From positions 26,210,370 through 26,274,369 of the forward strand of contig JAQNBH010000009.1 in assembly GCA_028752905.1 (NCBI GenBank): a stretch of DNA of 64,000 bases, given 5' to 3'. The notes below the pieces were generated by a model that was given only the letters and a program-made list of their open reading frames with translations, was not told where the DNA came from and made no database searches. A program made the translations under genes and the position numbers. The stretch's first letter is position 1, and every line of letters starts with the position of its first letter. This document shows, one piece after another, positions 1 to 11,710 of the stretch. Source of the DNA: Cladorhizidae sp. MBARI D1340-BT2 (Eukaryota; Porifera; Demospongiae; Poecilosclerida; Cladorhizidae).

Positions 1-1038
1 TAATATTGTATAGGATAGCTTGATTAGAACATCTGTGAGATTTACATCAATATGAATACATGCTGAGAAAAATGTCATATGAAAGATTGTGTCTATTGAT
101 AACCTATTTTTCTCAGATCATGTCACAAACATTAAATTTGCACTTCAGTTTGCATAGGAACATAGTCAGCACCTTCCACATTACAAGTATCCACTATGCA
201 ATTTTCTCTGATGACTGGATGCTTGTAGCGACCGCCCAGTGCATCATAGTAATGTGACAGATAGCAAAGATATAAGGAAAGTTAGCAATAAAAATCCATT
301 GGTAGACTTTGTTGAACCTGAAGTCGACTACTTGATAGTTTTAATCAATGAGGGGATCAATAACGCCTTAGCTAAAGTAGAGGCACCAGCTAGACATTGA
401 AACAACCAGCAAATCCTCACCTAGGGCTAACTAACCTCTAACTTTATTGCAATGGTAAAACACAACCAGCAAATCCTCACCTAGAGCTAACTAACTTCTA
501 TCTTCATTGCAATGGTAACACAGGGTGTGCATTTTACAATCAACATTCAAATTTCATAATTCAAGCACCCACCTTAGATATTCAAGGCGAGTGAGTAGTT
601 CGACTCCCTTTATTTCCCTTAGGGTAGGTATGTATTTTTATAGCCAGGTATTGCAATGGTACTCTCTATATTCAATGGAGGTTGATATTAAAAAAATCAT
701 GTCTTAGCTCTAACTTATTTAAGCAGTTTCTTAGCATCCTGATGGTAGTTTCTTCCATCTTTAGTTCAAAAAGGAATTCCAGCTTACCATGATACTTCAC
801 TATGGTAGTGCCTGGTGGACATTTAAAAAAATCCATGAAATTTATTTTAAGTCTATCCATAACAAACTAAAATTGGTAAAGAACATAAACACAATAATTG
901 AATTGTATGTGTGGAGCTAATCTGAGAGCTGAATCAGCAGCTACATGCTCTAGCCTCCTACTGCTCTACAGCTGTAGCATTTTAGAACTTGTATAATTTT
1001 TTCCAACATTCTGATGAAGTTCCGATAAATATAGTGTA
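1..1038. other. Non-coding flank, part of a locally repeated unit
   Basis: I see no convincing gene here. Bases about 1-240 resemble 7540-7750 (shared stretches include a GAACATCTGT block and a GTCAGCACC/GTCGGCACC block after a CAG that could be a splice acceptor). Bases 960-1038 resemble 6240-6320, with a shared TTAGAACTTGTATAATTTTT core. These matches suggest the flank belongs to the same repeated unit as the exon-pair modules at 4.5-7.4 kb, and that the Harbinger element split that unit. The short reading frames here contain no recognisable domain. Confidence 0.5.
403..522. repeat. 60 bp tandem duplication
   Basis: Two adjacent 60 bp units, 403-462 and 463-522, begin with AACCAGCAAATCCTCACCTA and differ at only a few positions. 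The copies are head to tail. Confidence 0.85.
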
Positions 1039-1073
1039 TAAAGGCTGGTTCACAATATGAAGCGAGGCCTCCG

Positions 1074-1160
1074 TGTCGCGTCGCTTCGCTTCGCTTCGCT
1101 TCGCTTCGCGTCGCCTTGTTTCCTTTAAATGGTTCACAATATAATACTAGACGCATCGCC
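1074..1160. repeat. Left subterminal TCGCT-rich array of Harbinger
   Basis: A run of CGCTT/TCGCG pentamers just inside the left end is followed by a second copy of the end motif, GGTTCACAATAT. The mirror-image arrangement occurs at the right end. Such subterminal repeats are plausible binding sites for the element's MADF/Myb-like protein; that role is inferred. Confidence 0.7.
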
Positions 1161-1228
1161 TCGCTTTGAAATTACGAACTCCACCCATTGATTAACGAAC
1201 TTCGACCCGAACAATTATTCTTGCGAGC

Positions 1229-2936
1229 ATGGCCAGCGATTCCAGCGACGAAGAGTTTCACCAGTTGTTTATTTTGACTTTGATCAGGACGAGGAGAAGG
1301 AGGAGAAAGAACAGAAGAAGAATGTGGGTACGACCAATTTTTTCATGTAGGAGGCAACAGGGGGAATATCACAACCTTCTGCAAGAGATGAGGCTCTCTG
1401 ACCCAGAGTCCCATTTCACATATATGAGGATGTCAAAGGAGCGTTTTGATTCACTGCTAGGGATCGTATGTATGTAGTAATTGACCAAGAGCTAACCTTT
1501 GCATGATTCTCATTGTATGAAGTCCTGATGTTTGGAATAGGTTGGTCCCTTCTTGACACACAGAAGGTATAGAAGCTCTGTAAGAGCAGAAATATCTGCT
1601 GCAGAGAGGTTGGCCCTCACCCTTCGCTATCTGGCTACAGGAAACTCTCAAGTATATCACAGATAGTCGATTAATGTTGAATGTAAGCAGGAATAATTAT
1701 TTGCAGGTCTCTTTGTCGTTCAATTTCCGTATGGGACGGTCGACAGTGTGTGCAATCCTTGGAGAGACTTGTGAGGTGATATGGTCTGAGTTGGCAAAGT
1801 TGTATGTGAAGGTCCCGTCATGTGCTCAAGAATGGGTTGGAATCAGCACAGAGTTTTACAAGTTGTGGAATTTTCCAAACTGTATAGGTAAATTTAGCTG
1901 CTAAAAATACATGTTTTCTGATGTATTATCGTTTACCATAATAACAGGAGCAATTGATGGGAAGCATATTGTAGTGCAAGCTCCCATCAACAGTGGGTCC
2001 ACGTACTTCAACTACAAGGGCTCGCATTCAATAGTACTCTTGGCCGTCTGTGATGCTCACTACAGGTATACTTATACTTTGTAGATGTCGTATTGTTCAC
2101 ATAACCACATGTTTATACTATAGATTCACCTTACTGGACTTGGGACAAGTAGGTCGCCATAGCGATGGAGGTACCCTGTCCAACTCGGCTTTTGGGAAGG
2201 CACTTGAATGTGACTCTCTGCCATTACCAGTCCCAATGCCACTTCCTGGCACAACACAGCCTCAGCTACCATATGTTGTGGTCGGAGACGAGGCCTTTCC
2301 TCTCAGGAAGAACATGTTGCGGCCATATCCCGGAAAGAACCTACCTGGTATTATAAATAATAAAAACAAATAAATATATTTGATAACCTTGCTCCTTTGC
2401 AGAGGACCAAGCCATTTTTAACTATAGGTTGAGTCGGGCAAGGCGAACAATTGAGAACAGCTTCGGAATATTAGCTGCTCGGTATGACTGTATGATCGTA
2501 TATGAATAAAGAAGTTATTCTTTTGACTCTGGTTTATACAGGTGGAGGCTATTCAGACGGCCAATAATAGCACAACCAGAGCGTGTAGTTGCATACAGTA
2601 AAGCTACGATTGCTCTCCACAACTATTTACGAACCACAGAATCGTCTGTCTACTGTCCTCCTGGCTTCATTGATGGTGAAGATGGTGCTGGAAATTCAAT
2701 TGCAGGCAGATGGAGGGCAGACGAAGACCCATGCACTGGCATGCAAACTGTAGGATCCACCAGCAGCAACAGGTATGTTTATTTTTATCTTTTTATTCTA
2801 TATTTTGATATTGTTCCCCTTTTAATACAGGCATTCAAGGTTGGCTGCCTCCATAAGGAGTGATTATAAAGATTACTTCAGCAGTCCAACTGGTGAACTT
2901 TCATGGCAGTACCCTCATATACGCCGAACACAATGA
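1229..2936 (+). CDS. Harbinger (HARBI1-like) DDE transposase, eight exons
   Basis: This encodes the cut-and-paste transposase of the surrounding element. Exons read by eye are 1229-1465, 1541-1651, 1707-1887, 1948-2065, 2124-2347, 2403-2481, 2542-2772 and 2831-2936. They sum to 1287 nt, giving 428 residues plus TGA with no internal stop, and every junction is GT..AG with consistent phase. The N-terminus is acidic then very Arg-rich (residues about 21-31). A helix-turn-helix-like stretch [13 protein letters not shown] lies in exon 2. The DDE_Tnp_4 core has AIDGKH (Asp180), VVGDEAFPL (Asp271) and [11 protein letters not shown] (Glu308). The length fits the family. The start is the first ATG of the open stretch just inside the left end. 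Splicing is predicted, not observed. Confidence 0.92.
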
Positions 2937-3024
2937 CTTTGTTACACACCATGATATATTACATAACTATATATTATATACATGTACTCATACTGGCCAG
3001 TACATACATATAATAATAATAAAC

Positions 3025-4056
3025 TTAATAGTTTGGAGGATAAAAGTTTGAGGATGAAGGGGATAATGGTTGGGGGTATGGTTCAGTAGGAAACTGAACT
3101 TCGAGTAAAACCTGTCGTATTCTCAGTTTTGCTATTGCCTTCTGTCTGGGATTCATCGTATTCATCGTATTGGCAATCTCGAGTCCATAGTTTATTTCTG
3201 GATTTTTATCCATAGCCTCCCTTTCTCTTTCCCGTGCCACCTGCCGCTCGCGGGAATCCTCCAAGCACCGTATTATGGCACTGTCCATAACCTCCTCCTG
3301 ATGTCCGTCAACCCTACGGCGTTTTTTTGCAGGTGGCCGAGTCTGTGATGAGACCTGTAAAGCCGGTCTCACACTAATTGCTGGGGATTGTGGAGAAGCG
3401 GCCCGAGAGAGATGATCCCCATCAACTAAACTATAAAGTGATATATATAGTCCAGTTAAAAGTGCATTTAAAAGTAAATCATGTTATTATGATGGTGTGT
3501 ACACCTTTCATCAAACTCAGAACCTGCTTCACAACCTCTATGTAGCCCATCCTGTTGTGTCTCCTGTTCTGTCTCCTCGTCTTGTGTTGTTTGAGAAGTG
3601 GTGGCACCATCACCAAAGTTTGAGAATGTGCTGTTGTAAAAACAAGGATTAACACAGCCACATTCATTAAATTATAAAAAAAACTTACGCTCTATGCCTG
3701 ACAGTGTCATTGAGGAACAACAGAAGGTCAAACAAATGCCAGTTTGACTTGAATGGTGGGCCTTCCTCTCCACTTTTCTTCTTCTTCTTCCTTAGCTCCT
3801 TTACGAACTTGTCACGAATGACCTTCCACCTCCTCAAACACTGATCGCCTGTCACACCATCTCCCACCTGTATCACAGAGAATATATAGCTATAGTTCAC
3901 AAGCTACAGTATAGCTAGCGAGTTATATGAGCTTACTTCAATTGCAACTTTTTTCCAAGAGTTCTCCCTTGCCTTGGAGTCCCTGTAGGATCGATGGGCT
4001 ACATCCCATATACTGGGGAAGTACCTAACAGCCTCTATCAGTTTTTCATCATCCAT
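3025..4056 (-). CDS. Harbinger MADF/Myb-like DNA-binding protein, four exons
   Basis: This is the second Harbinger protein, which in this superfamily binds the element ends and partners the transposase in the nucleus. Exons on the minus strand are 4056-3937, 3867-3689, 3630-3505 and 3430-3025. They total 831 nt, giving 276 residues with consistent phases. Residues about 5-95 form a MADF-type domain: LIEAVRYFPSIWD near the start, a Trp in SWKKVA, then CLRRWKVIRDKFVKEL and a basic KKKKK run. The C-terminal half has a KKRRR nuclear-localisation-like cluster, an Arg/Glu-rich helix and a Pro/Ser-rich tail. The start is the Met of MDDEKLIEAV, where the domain begins; an upstream in-frame Met is possible. 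Confidence 0.88.
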
Positions 4057-4142
4057 CTTCCGTGCAATAATACAAATAAAGCGCACCTGCCACACCTTAA
4101 AACCTCGCGCGACTTCCGTTGGAATAGAAATCTTTTCTATTC

Positions 4143-4262
4143 AAGCAAAGCGAAGCGAAGCGAAGCGAAGCGACGCGACGCGAAGCGAGAACGTGTTCAC
4201 AATATCACAAAACAGTCGCTTCGCGTCGCTTCGCTTCGCGTTGCTAGTGCAACCTGCATATT
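4143..4262. repeat. Right subterminal AGCGA-rich array of Harbinger
   Basis: This is the inverted counterpart of the left array. A GCGAAGCGAAG run is followed by GTTCACAATAT and more CGCTTCGCGTCG sequence before the right terminal repeat. Together with the left array it forms interrupted inverted repeats of about 100 bp at the element ends. Confidence 0.7.
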
Positions 4263-4531
4263 GTGAATCAGCCTTAAGATGTAGTCAGCTTGTGTTCATT
4301 GTGTATTGGTGTAAAGTTAAAACAGCTCTGGGCAGAGAGTGTGTTACAATGGAGGTAGGTGAAAGTTGGAAGACATTCATCTCCTTTCAAAGTCTTATAA
4401 TATTGACAGTTTTTCCACTTATTCTTTATAAATGCACTGTACTTTGTTGATTATTGTGCCACCAAGGATAAGCTCTGATTTATTGTCCTTACATAGTATG
4501 AATACATTCTTGATATATACTCAAACTTTAG

Positions 4532-7402
4532 ATCCTGGATTGCCTATAAGTGGTGGTCCAAAACTTAGGACATCAGGTCTTCCATCACAACCATCCAGAC
4601 ATGTGAGCCAATAATCTATCGTATTGTTTGCTTGCTTAATTTTACAGTGATTGTTTTAACTTTCAAACTCAATCCTTATAATAAGACGATGCTAAATACC
4701 AACATATTTGGTACTAATAATATTACCTGTCCTCGAGTCATAAACTCAGAAGAAATGATAGGTTTAAGTGGGGCACTGTTGGTTTGTGGCTTCTGAAGGT
4801 TAATCACACTACATAATTGAACGAACTTCTCCACAACAGATCTTGGTAGACACGCATAGTTCGAAGAAATCTAGTGGGAGTATGGTGAAGACAGAGAATT
4901 GAATTACCTTTGATAACCAAAACAGATCACTATTATAAAATGTCGCTGGTTGTTTACCACATTCTAAAACAACAGGATTAACCCATGGGTATTTAGATAT
5001 TCACATTAAAAAGCTGAGAGTTGGATGCTTGCTGTATCTAGTGGATGAAACGGACACACCCATCCTAGCAGATATAAAAAATTAACGAATTAAAATCTGG
5101 ATTCATTAAAAAAAATTTTTTTTAGGTCCATCTATAACAAACTGAAATTGGTAAAGAACTGAAATTGGTAAGGAACATCAACACTATAATTGACTTGTTT
5201 ATGTGTGCAATATTTAGCTAAACTGAGCTCAATTGGCACCTACATGTTGCATGCTTGCAACCAGCACCATTCTATGCTTGAATTGCTTGACTCATATTCT
5301 ATTCCTGCTCGGTTGCAATGCATCGACTGCTATAATTGTTTGTGCTCTATTAGAGTTTGATATGCTTTATTTGAGTTTCAGCTATAGAATTAAAATTTAT
5401 TAGAGCTGTCAGAAACTGCCCTTGCATGTAGGAGGTGTAAATGCCTCCAGCTCGTGAATGAGTCAAACTAATTTTCCTCCACATCATTATAAGATGCATC
5501 TGGGTGAGTTCCATACATATTCAATTCGCTCAATACATGGAATTATGAACTCCTCCGGAACTTTAAACCTGAAATTCTAAAGTAAGCTCACTCTCTAACA
5601 ATGGATAGTGAAGATGATGGTCATTTCTACTCCAATGATGAGAAACTCAACCAGCATTTGCTTTTAGTATGAGGAAGAGCAACATGTGGAGATTTTGTCT
5701 TTTGGGGGCATAGATTACAGTTAGCTATATGGATCAGTCCCACAACTTTTCCATGTATGTAGACACCTTCCAAACACAAGAACATTTATCACAGCCTCAA
5801 ACATCCATTCAGTAAAAACAAAAGCACATCAAACTCAAATAAAATATGCCAAATATTTTGCAAACAAAATTTGCAGCTGTTCTGCTATGACAAGTACATT
5901 CTGTTGTAAACTGTGATTATATAAAATTTAGTTCCTGGATTGCCTACAAGTACTATACAAAAAGGAAGGACATGAGGAGGAGGGCTTCCACTCAAGACAC
6001 CCGCACAAGTGACTATTATTGTATGAGGTTGTTTATTATAATAATGATTGTTCTCTTCTTCAGCTTTAACCTTTTTCTGTTGAGTAAACTGATGAATATC
6101 CTGGTATGTGTAAGTTACTGTGGAACACTGCTATGGATTTTTGTTTTTACCATATGAATTATGCAAAAGAATTATGCAAAATAAATCGATTTTTTTATCA
6201 AAAGGAGCCACTAGCCCTCATTCTAACCCATGCTGCCTACAGTTCTAGCGCTCTAGTATTTTAGAACTTGTATAATTTTTTTCAACAATCTGATGATGAA
6301 GTGCCGAGAAATATGTACTGTAAGATAGTGTCAGATTATGTTCATTGTGTATTAGTGATTTGGTGTAAAGTTTAATAGCTCTGGACAGATGTTGTATTTC
6401 CATATATCTAGGTGAAAAATGGAATGCTATCACCTCCATTTAAGGTCATGTAATTATGACGTTATGTCCACTTGTTCTTAGTAATGCACTACAATTTACT
6501 ATAATACAGGTCAGATTTATTATCCCTACATATATAGTATGAATGCATTCTTGATTTATATTTAGATTACTGAACTTTAGACCCTCGATTGCCAACAAGT
6601 GCTGGTACAAAAATTGAGACATCAGGTCATCCAATTAAAAGATCCACACAGGTGTGCCAATCTTCTATGGTTGTGTTTGCTAGATTTAATGAATGTTTTA
6701 TTTTACAGACTCTATCCTTCTCTGATAAACAAGCCAGAGATAATACTGGTATGTGTAAATTTTTATGTGGATAGTTTTACAAAAATTGGCCCACACAATG
6801 AAAGTGTCCACATCAAATTACAAGAAACACAAGGGTTATTTTTAACCTTGTGTTATCAAGATAAAGGGATCCACTTTTTAATTAGTAAAGATGCTATGAT
6901 TAGAAATGTGAAGGCCCAGCTACTAGTTGAAAAGAGGTCTTGAAGTTCTATAATTTCAAAATGAATTATAATAATATCAATTGAAATGCAATATGAAATA
7001 ATGTATCTATTCATATCCTATTTTCATCAGCTTAGTTCAAAGATGTAAGTCAAGAAAGTAGGGTGACTATTACAATTTTAACATGTGCTCTAAAAAATAT
7101 ATGGTTTTAAATTATCACAGAAAATGTGAAAAGTGGGTTTTAAAAGTACACCACTCTAGTATGGCACCAAACATTGATTGTATTAGCATAGCAGCTACCA
7201 CTATGCAGTATGAATGCATTCTCTGATTAAACATATATTTTATCCAGGATTTCCTACAAGTGCTGTTCCAAAATTTGACCTATCAGAAGGTCTTCCATCC
7301 ACACATGTGAGCTAATACTCTTTGCTTGCTTATTTTAATGTGATTTTTTGTTAATACTACAGGTTCAATCCTTTTCTGATCAGCAAGCATATGAAATTCC
7401 TG
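4532..7402 (+). other. Tandem exon-pair modules (A 71 bp + B 40 bp), partly decayed
   Basis: Four A-type exon-like segments lie at 4532-4602, 5932-6008, 6581-6651 and 7242-7306, and three B-type segments at 6064-6103, 6709-6748 and 7363-7402. B segments are each exactly 40 bp. A segments are 71 bp or differ by 6 bp. Most end at GT donors and several start after AG acceptors. A enters with 2 nt and B leaves with 1 nt, so A+B is a phase 1-1 unit of 37 codons. The shared protein pattern is DPGLPTSAGxKxxTS in A and SFSDxQA in B. The 5932 copy has a TGA, the 7242 copy lacks the usual acceptor, and no B is clear after the first A. I do not recognise the protein. It may be a host gene with duplicated exons or a dispersed repeat carrying a former exon pair. 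Confidence 0.55.
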
Positions 7403-7744
7403 GTATGTGTTACTTACTTTGGAATACTGTTTGGGTGTTTATGGGATTTTAGGCATTCTTAACAAAACCTCTTGGAACAAATAAAGAAATTATGTTATGC
7501 CTTTGACATAAGAAGCCTAATACTCTATATGTCTAGCTGGTTTAGAACATCTGTTATTTTTTTACATCAATATGAAGACATGCAGAGAAATATGTCATGA
7601 AAAGTTGTGTATTGATAACCCATTTTTCTCACTAATGTCGTGAAATTAAATTTTATTTTCAGTTAGCTTATGATCATAGTCGGCACCATCTACAATGCAA
7701 GTACCAACTTTGCAGTTTTCTGTGATGAATTGACTGGGTGGATA

Positions 7745-8365
7745 TAGCAACAAATATAACATGTAACAATTATGTCAAATAACAATAACAATATGCCAAA
7801 TAACATTAATAACATGTAACAATATACCAAATAAAAATATAAACAATATGCCAAATAACAGTAATAACTTGTAACAATATGCCAAATAACAATAATAACA
7901 TGTAACAATATACCAAATAACAATAATTAGATGTAACAATATACCTAACAACAATAATAACATGTAACAATATACTAAATAACAATAATAACATGTAACA
8001 GTATACCAAATTACAGTAACAATAATTATACCAAATAACAATAATAACATTTAACAATATGCCAAATAACAATAATAACATGTAACAATATGCCAAATAA
8101 CAATAATAACATGTAACAATATACCAAACAACAATAATTACATGTAGCAATTTGCCAAATAACAATAATAACATGTAACAATATGCCAAATAACAATAAT
8201 AACATGTAACAATAATTATTATAACAATTTTCCAAATAACAATAATAAAATGTAACAATATGCCAAATAACAATAATAACATGTAACAATATATCAAATA
8301 ACAATAATAACATGTAACAATATGCCAAATAACAATAATAATATGTAACAATATATCAAATAACA
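7745..8365. repeat. Minisatellite, about 31-33 bp units
   Basis: About 20 imperfect copies of a unit containing AACAATAATAACATGTAACA and ATATGCCAAATAACA. The unit is almost free of stop codons on the minus strand, so long overlapping Tyr/Leu/Ile-rich frames appear there. They reflect repeat composition, not genes. Confidence 0.9.
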
Positions 8366-8905
8366 CCGTAGGTCTCACAGGAGATGTGCTATTCATGTAA
8401 GATCTCAGTTCTTACTTTTGGGTAGTCTTTCTGCTGATCTGCAGGCATGGAGGTGACAGCAGTGAGACCTTCACCGGAGAGGGAGCTGCGTAAGATGATG
8501 GCCCACTGATTACGTGGCCATTAGCCAGCCTCAGCCGTAGCCTCAAATGCCTCCAGGTTGGTCCCCATACCATCCGTCCCTTCAGTAAACTAAGGGATGG
8601 ATAGCTAAGGCAGCGGAGGGGGTCGAGGTGCAGTAGGGAGAGGTCTGGCCAACATCTGCAGGAACCTCAGCTGCTGCAGAGCCTCTCTCTCCTCCTGCCT
8701 AGCCTGGGCTTCTCGAGTCTCTCTCTCTTCCTGTTTAGCCTGGGCCTCCTCCCATTTCTGTGCCTCTCGATCTGACCGAGTCTGGTCGATTTAGATCCAC
8801 TGCTGGAGGAATCTGTCCATGGGATCGATAGGAAAGTTGGCCACTGGGGTGCTCCCATGACCTCGACGGGATTCTTGGAGCATCCTTCTCTCCTTCTCCT
8901 CTGAC
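8366..8905 (-). pseudogene. Gypsy gag remnant
   Basis: Minus-strand translation from the ATG near 8905 gives a Met-start, Arg-rich protein with a PIDPMDRFLQQW segment and a Glu/Gln/Arg-rich coiled stretch. This matches the DPMDQFLTWW segment in the gag of the 24.8-30.2 kb element. Further on, remnants of a capsid-like segment (LSGEGLTAVTSM, against LSGVGLTAVASM there) occur near 8450-8500. An in-frame TAG interrupts the frame and other frames must be combined, so this is not a working gene. Confidence 0.65.
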
Positions 8906-9108
8906 ATGTCAAGTCAGGATGATTGGGAAGAGAGGAAAAAAATTAAATCAATACAAACTACAAAACCTCTTCCTGGCTACTGAAGGGTCGGTTTTCAAAC
9001 CACAAGGCCATGCCCTGGGTGTCTCCAGCTAGCTAAGCAACTCCTCTTCGCTAGCTACTGGCTGGTCCAGAATTTCCTTTTTACAAGAGATCCCACCGCT
9101 GACGCCAC

Positions 9109-9607
9109 TGTCGGGGAAATTTCACCCTTATCTAAAACCTTTCTTCCTCAATAAGAAAATGGTACTGCTGTAGCCCGAGCGGTTAGCTACCTCTGGGTGA
9201 ATACACCGCGATGCCTAGGTATTCCAGGCATTGCCTACTCCATCAATCAACCATACCTAGACCACTGATCTCTGTGACCCAAGTCTCAGTCCTCTCTACT
9301 TAGGACCTTACTCCAATGTCACCCCTCAGGTTGACTCACTCTATCTCTTTGTCCCTGTCAGGGAAGTAAGCATACACCTTGATATACTTACAACTATCAG
9401 ACAAAACTCCAGAGTCCCACTCTGGTGCCTTACAATACAGGTATTTCTTAACAGTCACCTGATATGCATATTGCTCTAGAACAGTTATCACAATGCCTCC
9501 TTGGGATTGTGGTGGTGTAGTCATCCATTAGCTGTTGGTTGTGTTTTGTGGTTATGGTGGGTTATTGTTTGAAAAGTCAGGGAGTGGTCCTGTTGATTTC
9601 CCTGACA
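9109..9607 (-). repeat. LTR of the truncated Gypsy copy
   Basis: The segment begins TGTCGGGG and ends CCCTGACA on the plus strand, the TG..CA-type ends of an LTR. The neighbouring sequence (9091-9107) is the complement of TGGCGTCAGCGGTGGGA, close to the primer-binding site of the other two Gypsy copies. No second LTR of this copy is in the window. Confidence 0.6.
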
Positions 9608-9614
9608 GTACAAT

Positions 9615-10391
9615 ACAGTATACAGGATCCCATCCAAAGACCCATCCATAGATGAGGCAGTTGAAGTAATTTTTGTAATGTTGACGAAAGATGAGAGCTT
9701 GAGGGAGAAGACTACACTAGTGGCTGACAGGATTTCTGAAATGTTGGAATTGTGCCTGAAATCCACCTACATCAGATTTCAAGAAAAATACTACGAGCAA
9801 CAAGAGGGTGTAGCAATGGGCTCTCCAGTATCTGCAGTAGTAGACAACCTTTATGTGGAATTCTTTGAGGAATTGTCGCTCACAACTGCCCCACTAAAGC
9901 CAACAGATACGTGGATGATACCTTCTGCATTTTGAAGAAGTGAAGTGAGCAGGACTTGTAGACCATCTCAACAACAACAATCCATCCATAAAGCAGGGAT
10001 GAGTGAAGACATCAGGAGGGTCTGCAGGAAGTTTAACATAAAAGTCGTCTTCAGATCAGGAAGACCTCTGAGGACACAACTGAGCAGAGTGAAGGATGTT
10101 TTACCAGCTAGAATGCACTCACGTGTTGTGTACTGCATTCCTTGTAGCTGTGGGAAATACTACATAGGGGGGACCATCTGAAGACTGGAGACCTGAGTGA
10201 AAGAACATCAAGATGCCTGTAGAAATTGTCATAAAGAGAAGTCTGCAATTGCTGAGCATGCATGGGATAATGGACATCCTATTTTCTGGGAGGAAGCCAC
10301 CATCTTGGACCAGGCCAGAAGACAGAAGGAACTGCTAGTGAAGGTGGCATTGCACATTGGCCTAGCACCAAAGTGTGAGTGTTTCAATTGA
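9615..10391 (+). pseudogene. Penelope-like RT and GIY-YIG endonuclease pseudogene
   Basis: The first part (about 9660-9947) carries RT motifs: FQEKYYEQQEGVAMGSPVS and, after a frame change, the catalytic YVDDTF. After an in-frame stop and a deletion of the rest of RT, the frame resumes near 9994. From there the endonuclease has PCSCGKYYIG (the GIY-YIG signature), an in-frame TGA, KEHQDACRN, SAIAEHAWDNGHP and an ARRQKELLVKVALH helix ending at 10391. The domain order and the SAIAEHAW and KELL segments are typical of Penelope elements. At least one frameshift, two stops and an internal deletion make it non-functional. Confidence 0.8.
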
Positions 10392-10491
10392 GACTGTGGA
10401 ATGGACTTGCCTGGCTGCTGGAGAACTACCCTGAACTTGAAGCCACGACCACCATAATTACATTTATATAATTTTTTAAATAATTTTTTTA

Positions 10492-11403
<912 letters not shown>

Positions 11404-11639
11404 AATGTATTTTATATATGGATTTGTTGTTTTATTTATTTGTTTATTTATGTATGTACATTTTTATTTGTTGTTGATTTAATTTTATTTATATATATAT
11501 ATTTTTTTCATTTATTTATTTAATTTATTTAATTTTTTTAATTTTTTTTACATCCGCTGCACGTGCTAGGTGCGTGTACTGCCACATGGTGGATACGTAG
11601 CTACTGGTATATAACAGGCTCACATGAGCCTTAGTGTAA

Positions 11640-11687
11640 CATTATTCCTGATGAAGACTAGAACATCTAGTCGAAATGTCGAGAATG
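11640..11687 (+). ncRNA. Hammerhead-ribozyme-like motif of the Penelope element
   Basis: The conserved core CTGATGA (11648-11654) is followed by a perfect stem II (GACTAG / CTAGTC around a 5 nt loop). Then come GAAA (11673-11676), TGTC with cleavage expected after GTC at 11680, and GAGAATG. Stem I can form between CATTATTC (11640-11647) and GAGAATG (11681-11687), with 7 pairs, one of them G-T, and a bulged A. The near-absent stem III matches the minimal hammerheads reported in Penelope-like elements. ATGT replaces the palindromic ACGT I would expect for dimer formation, so activity is uncertain. Confidence 0.65.
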
Positions 11688-11710
11688 AAAATTGAAGTTG
11701 ATTAACTGAG

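Larger units (their letters stand above)
1042..4274 (+). mobile_element. Complete PIF/Harbinger DNA transposon
   Basis: The element is bounded by inverted ends AGGCTGGTTCACAATATG (left) and AGGCTGATTCACAATATG (right, reverse complement), a 17/18 match. Both sides carry the direct repeat TAA (1039-1041 and 4275-4277), the 3 bp TWA target duplication typical of PIF/Harbinger. Inside are the two genes autonomous Harbingers use: a DDE transposase on plus and a MADF/Myb-like DNA-binding partner on minus, convergently arranged with their stops about 90 bp apart. Both read without stops or frameshifts through plausible introns. The element sits inside a local repeat: sequence joining across it resembles the uninterrupted copy near 6290-6350. 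Structural features make this a strong call; whether it still moves is unknown. Confidence 0.93.
8366..9607 (-). mobile_element. Truncated Gypsy-class retrotransposon: LTR, primer site and gag only
   Basis: On the minus strand the order is LTR (9607-9109), primer-binding site (about 9107-9091), then gag. The body is cut off where the minisatellite begins. Gag resembles that of the full element at 24.8-30.2 kb. It lies immediately beside Penelope-like sequence, suggesting insertion into or next to that element. Confidence 0.7.

Noticed and set aside
7690..8396. Long overlapping minus-strand frames rich in Tyr, Leu, Ile and Val
   Set aside because: They follow the 31-33 bp minisatellite exactly and exist in several frames at once, so they are composition artefacts, not membrane proteins.
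11640..11687. tRNA-like or generic terminator hairpin
   Set aside because: The ordered CTGATGA, GAAA and GTC boxes around the stem fit a hammerhead far better.
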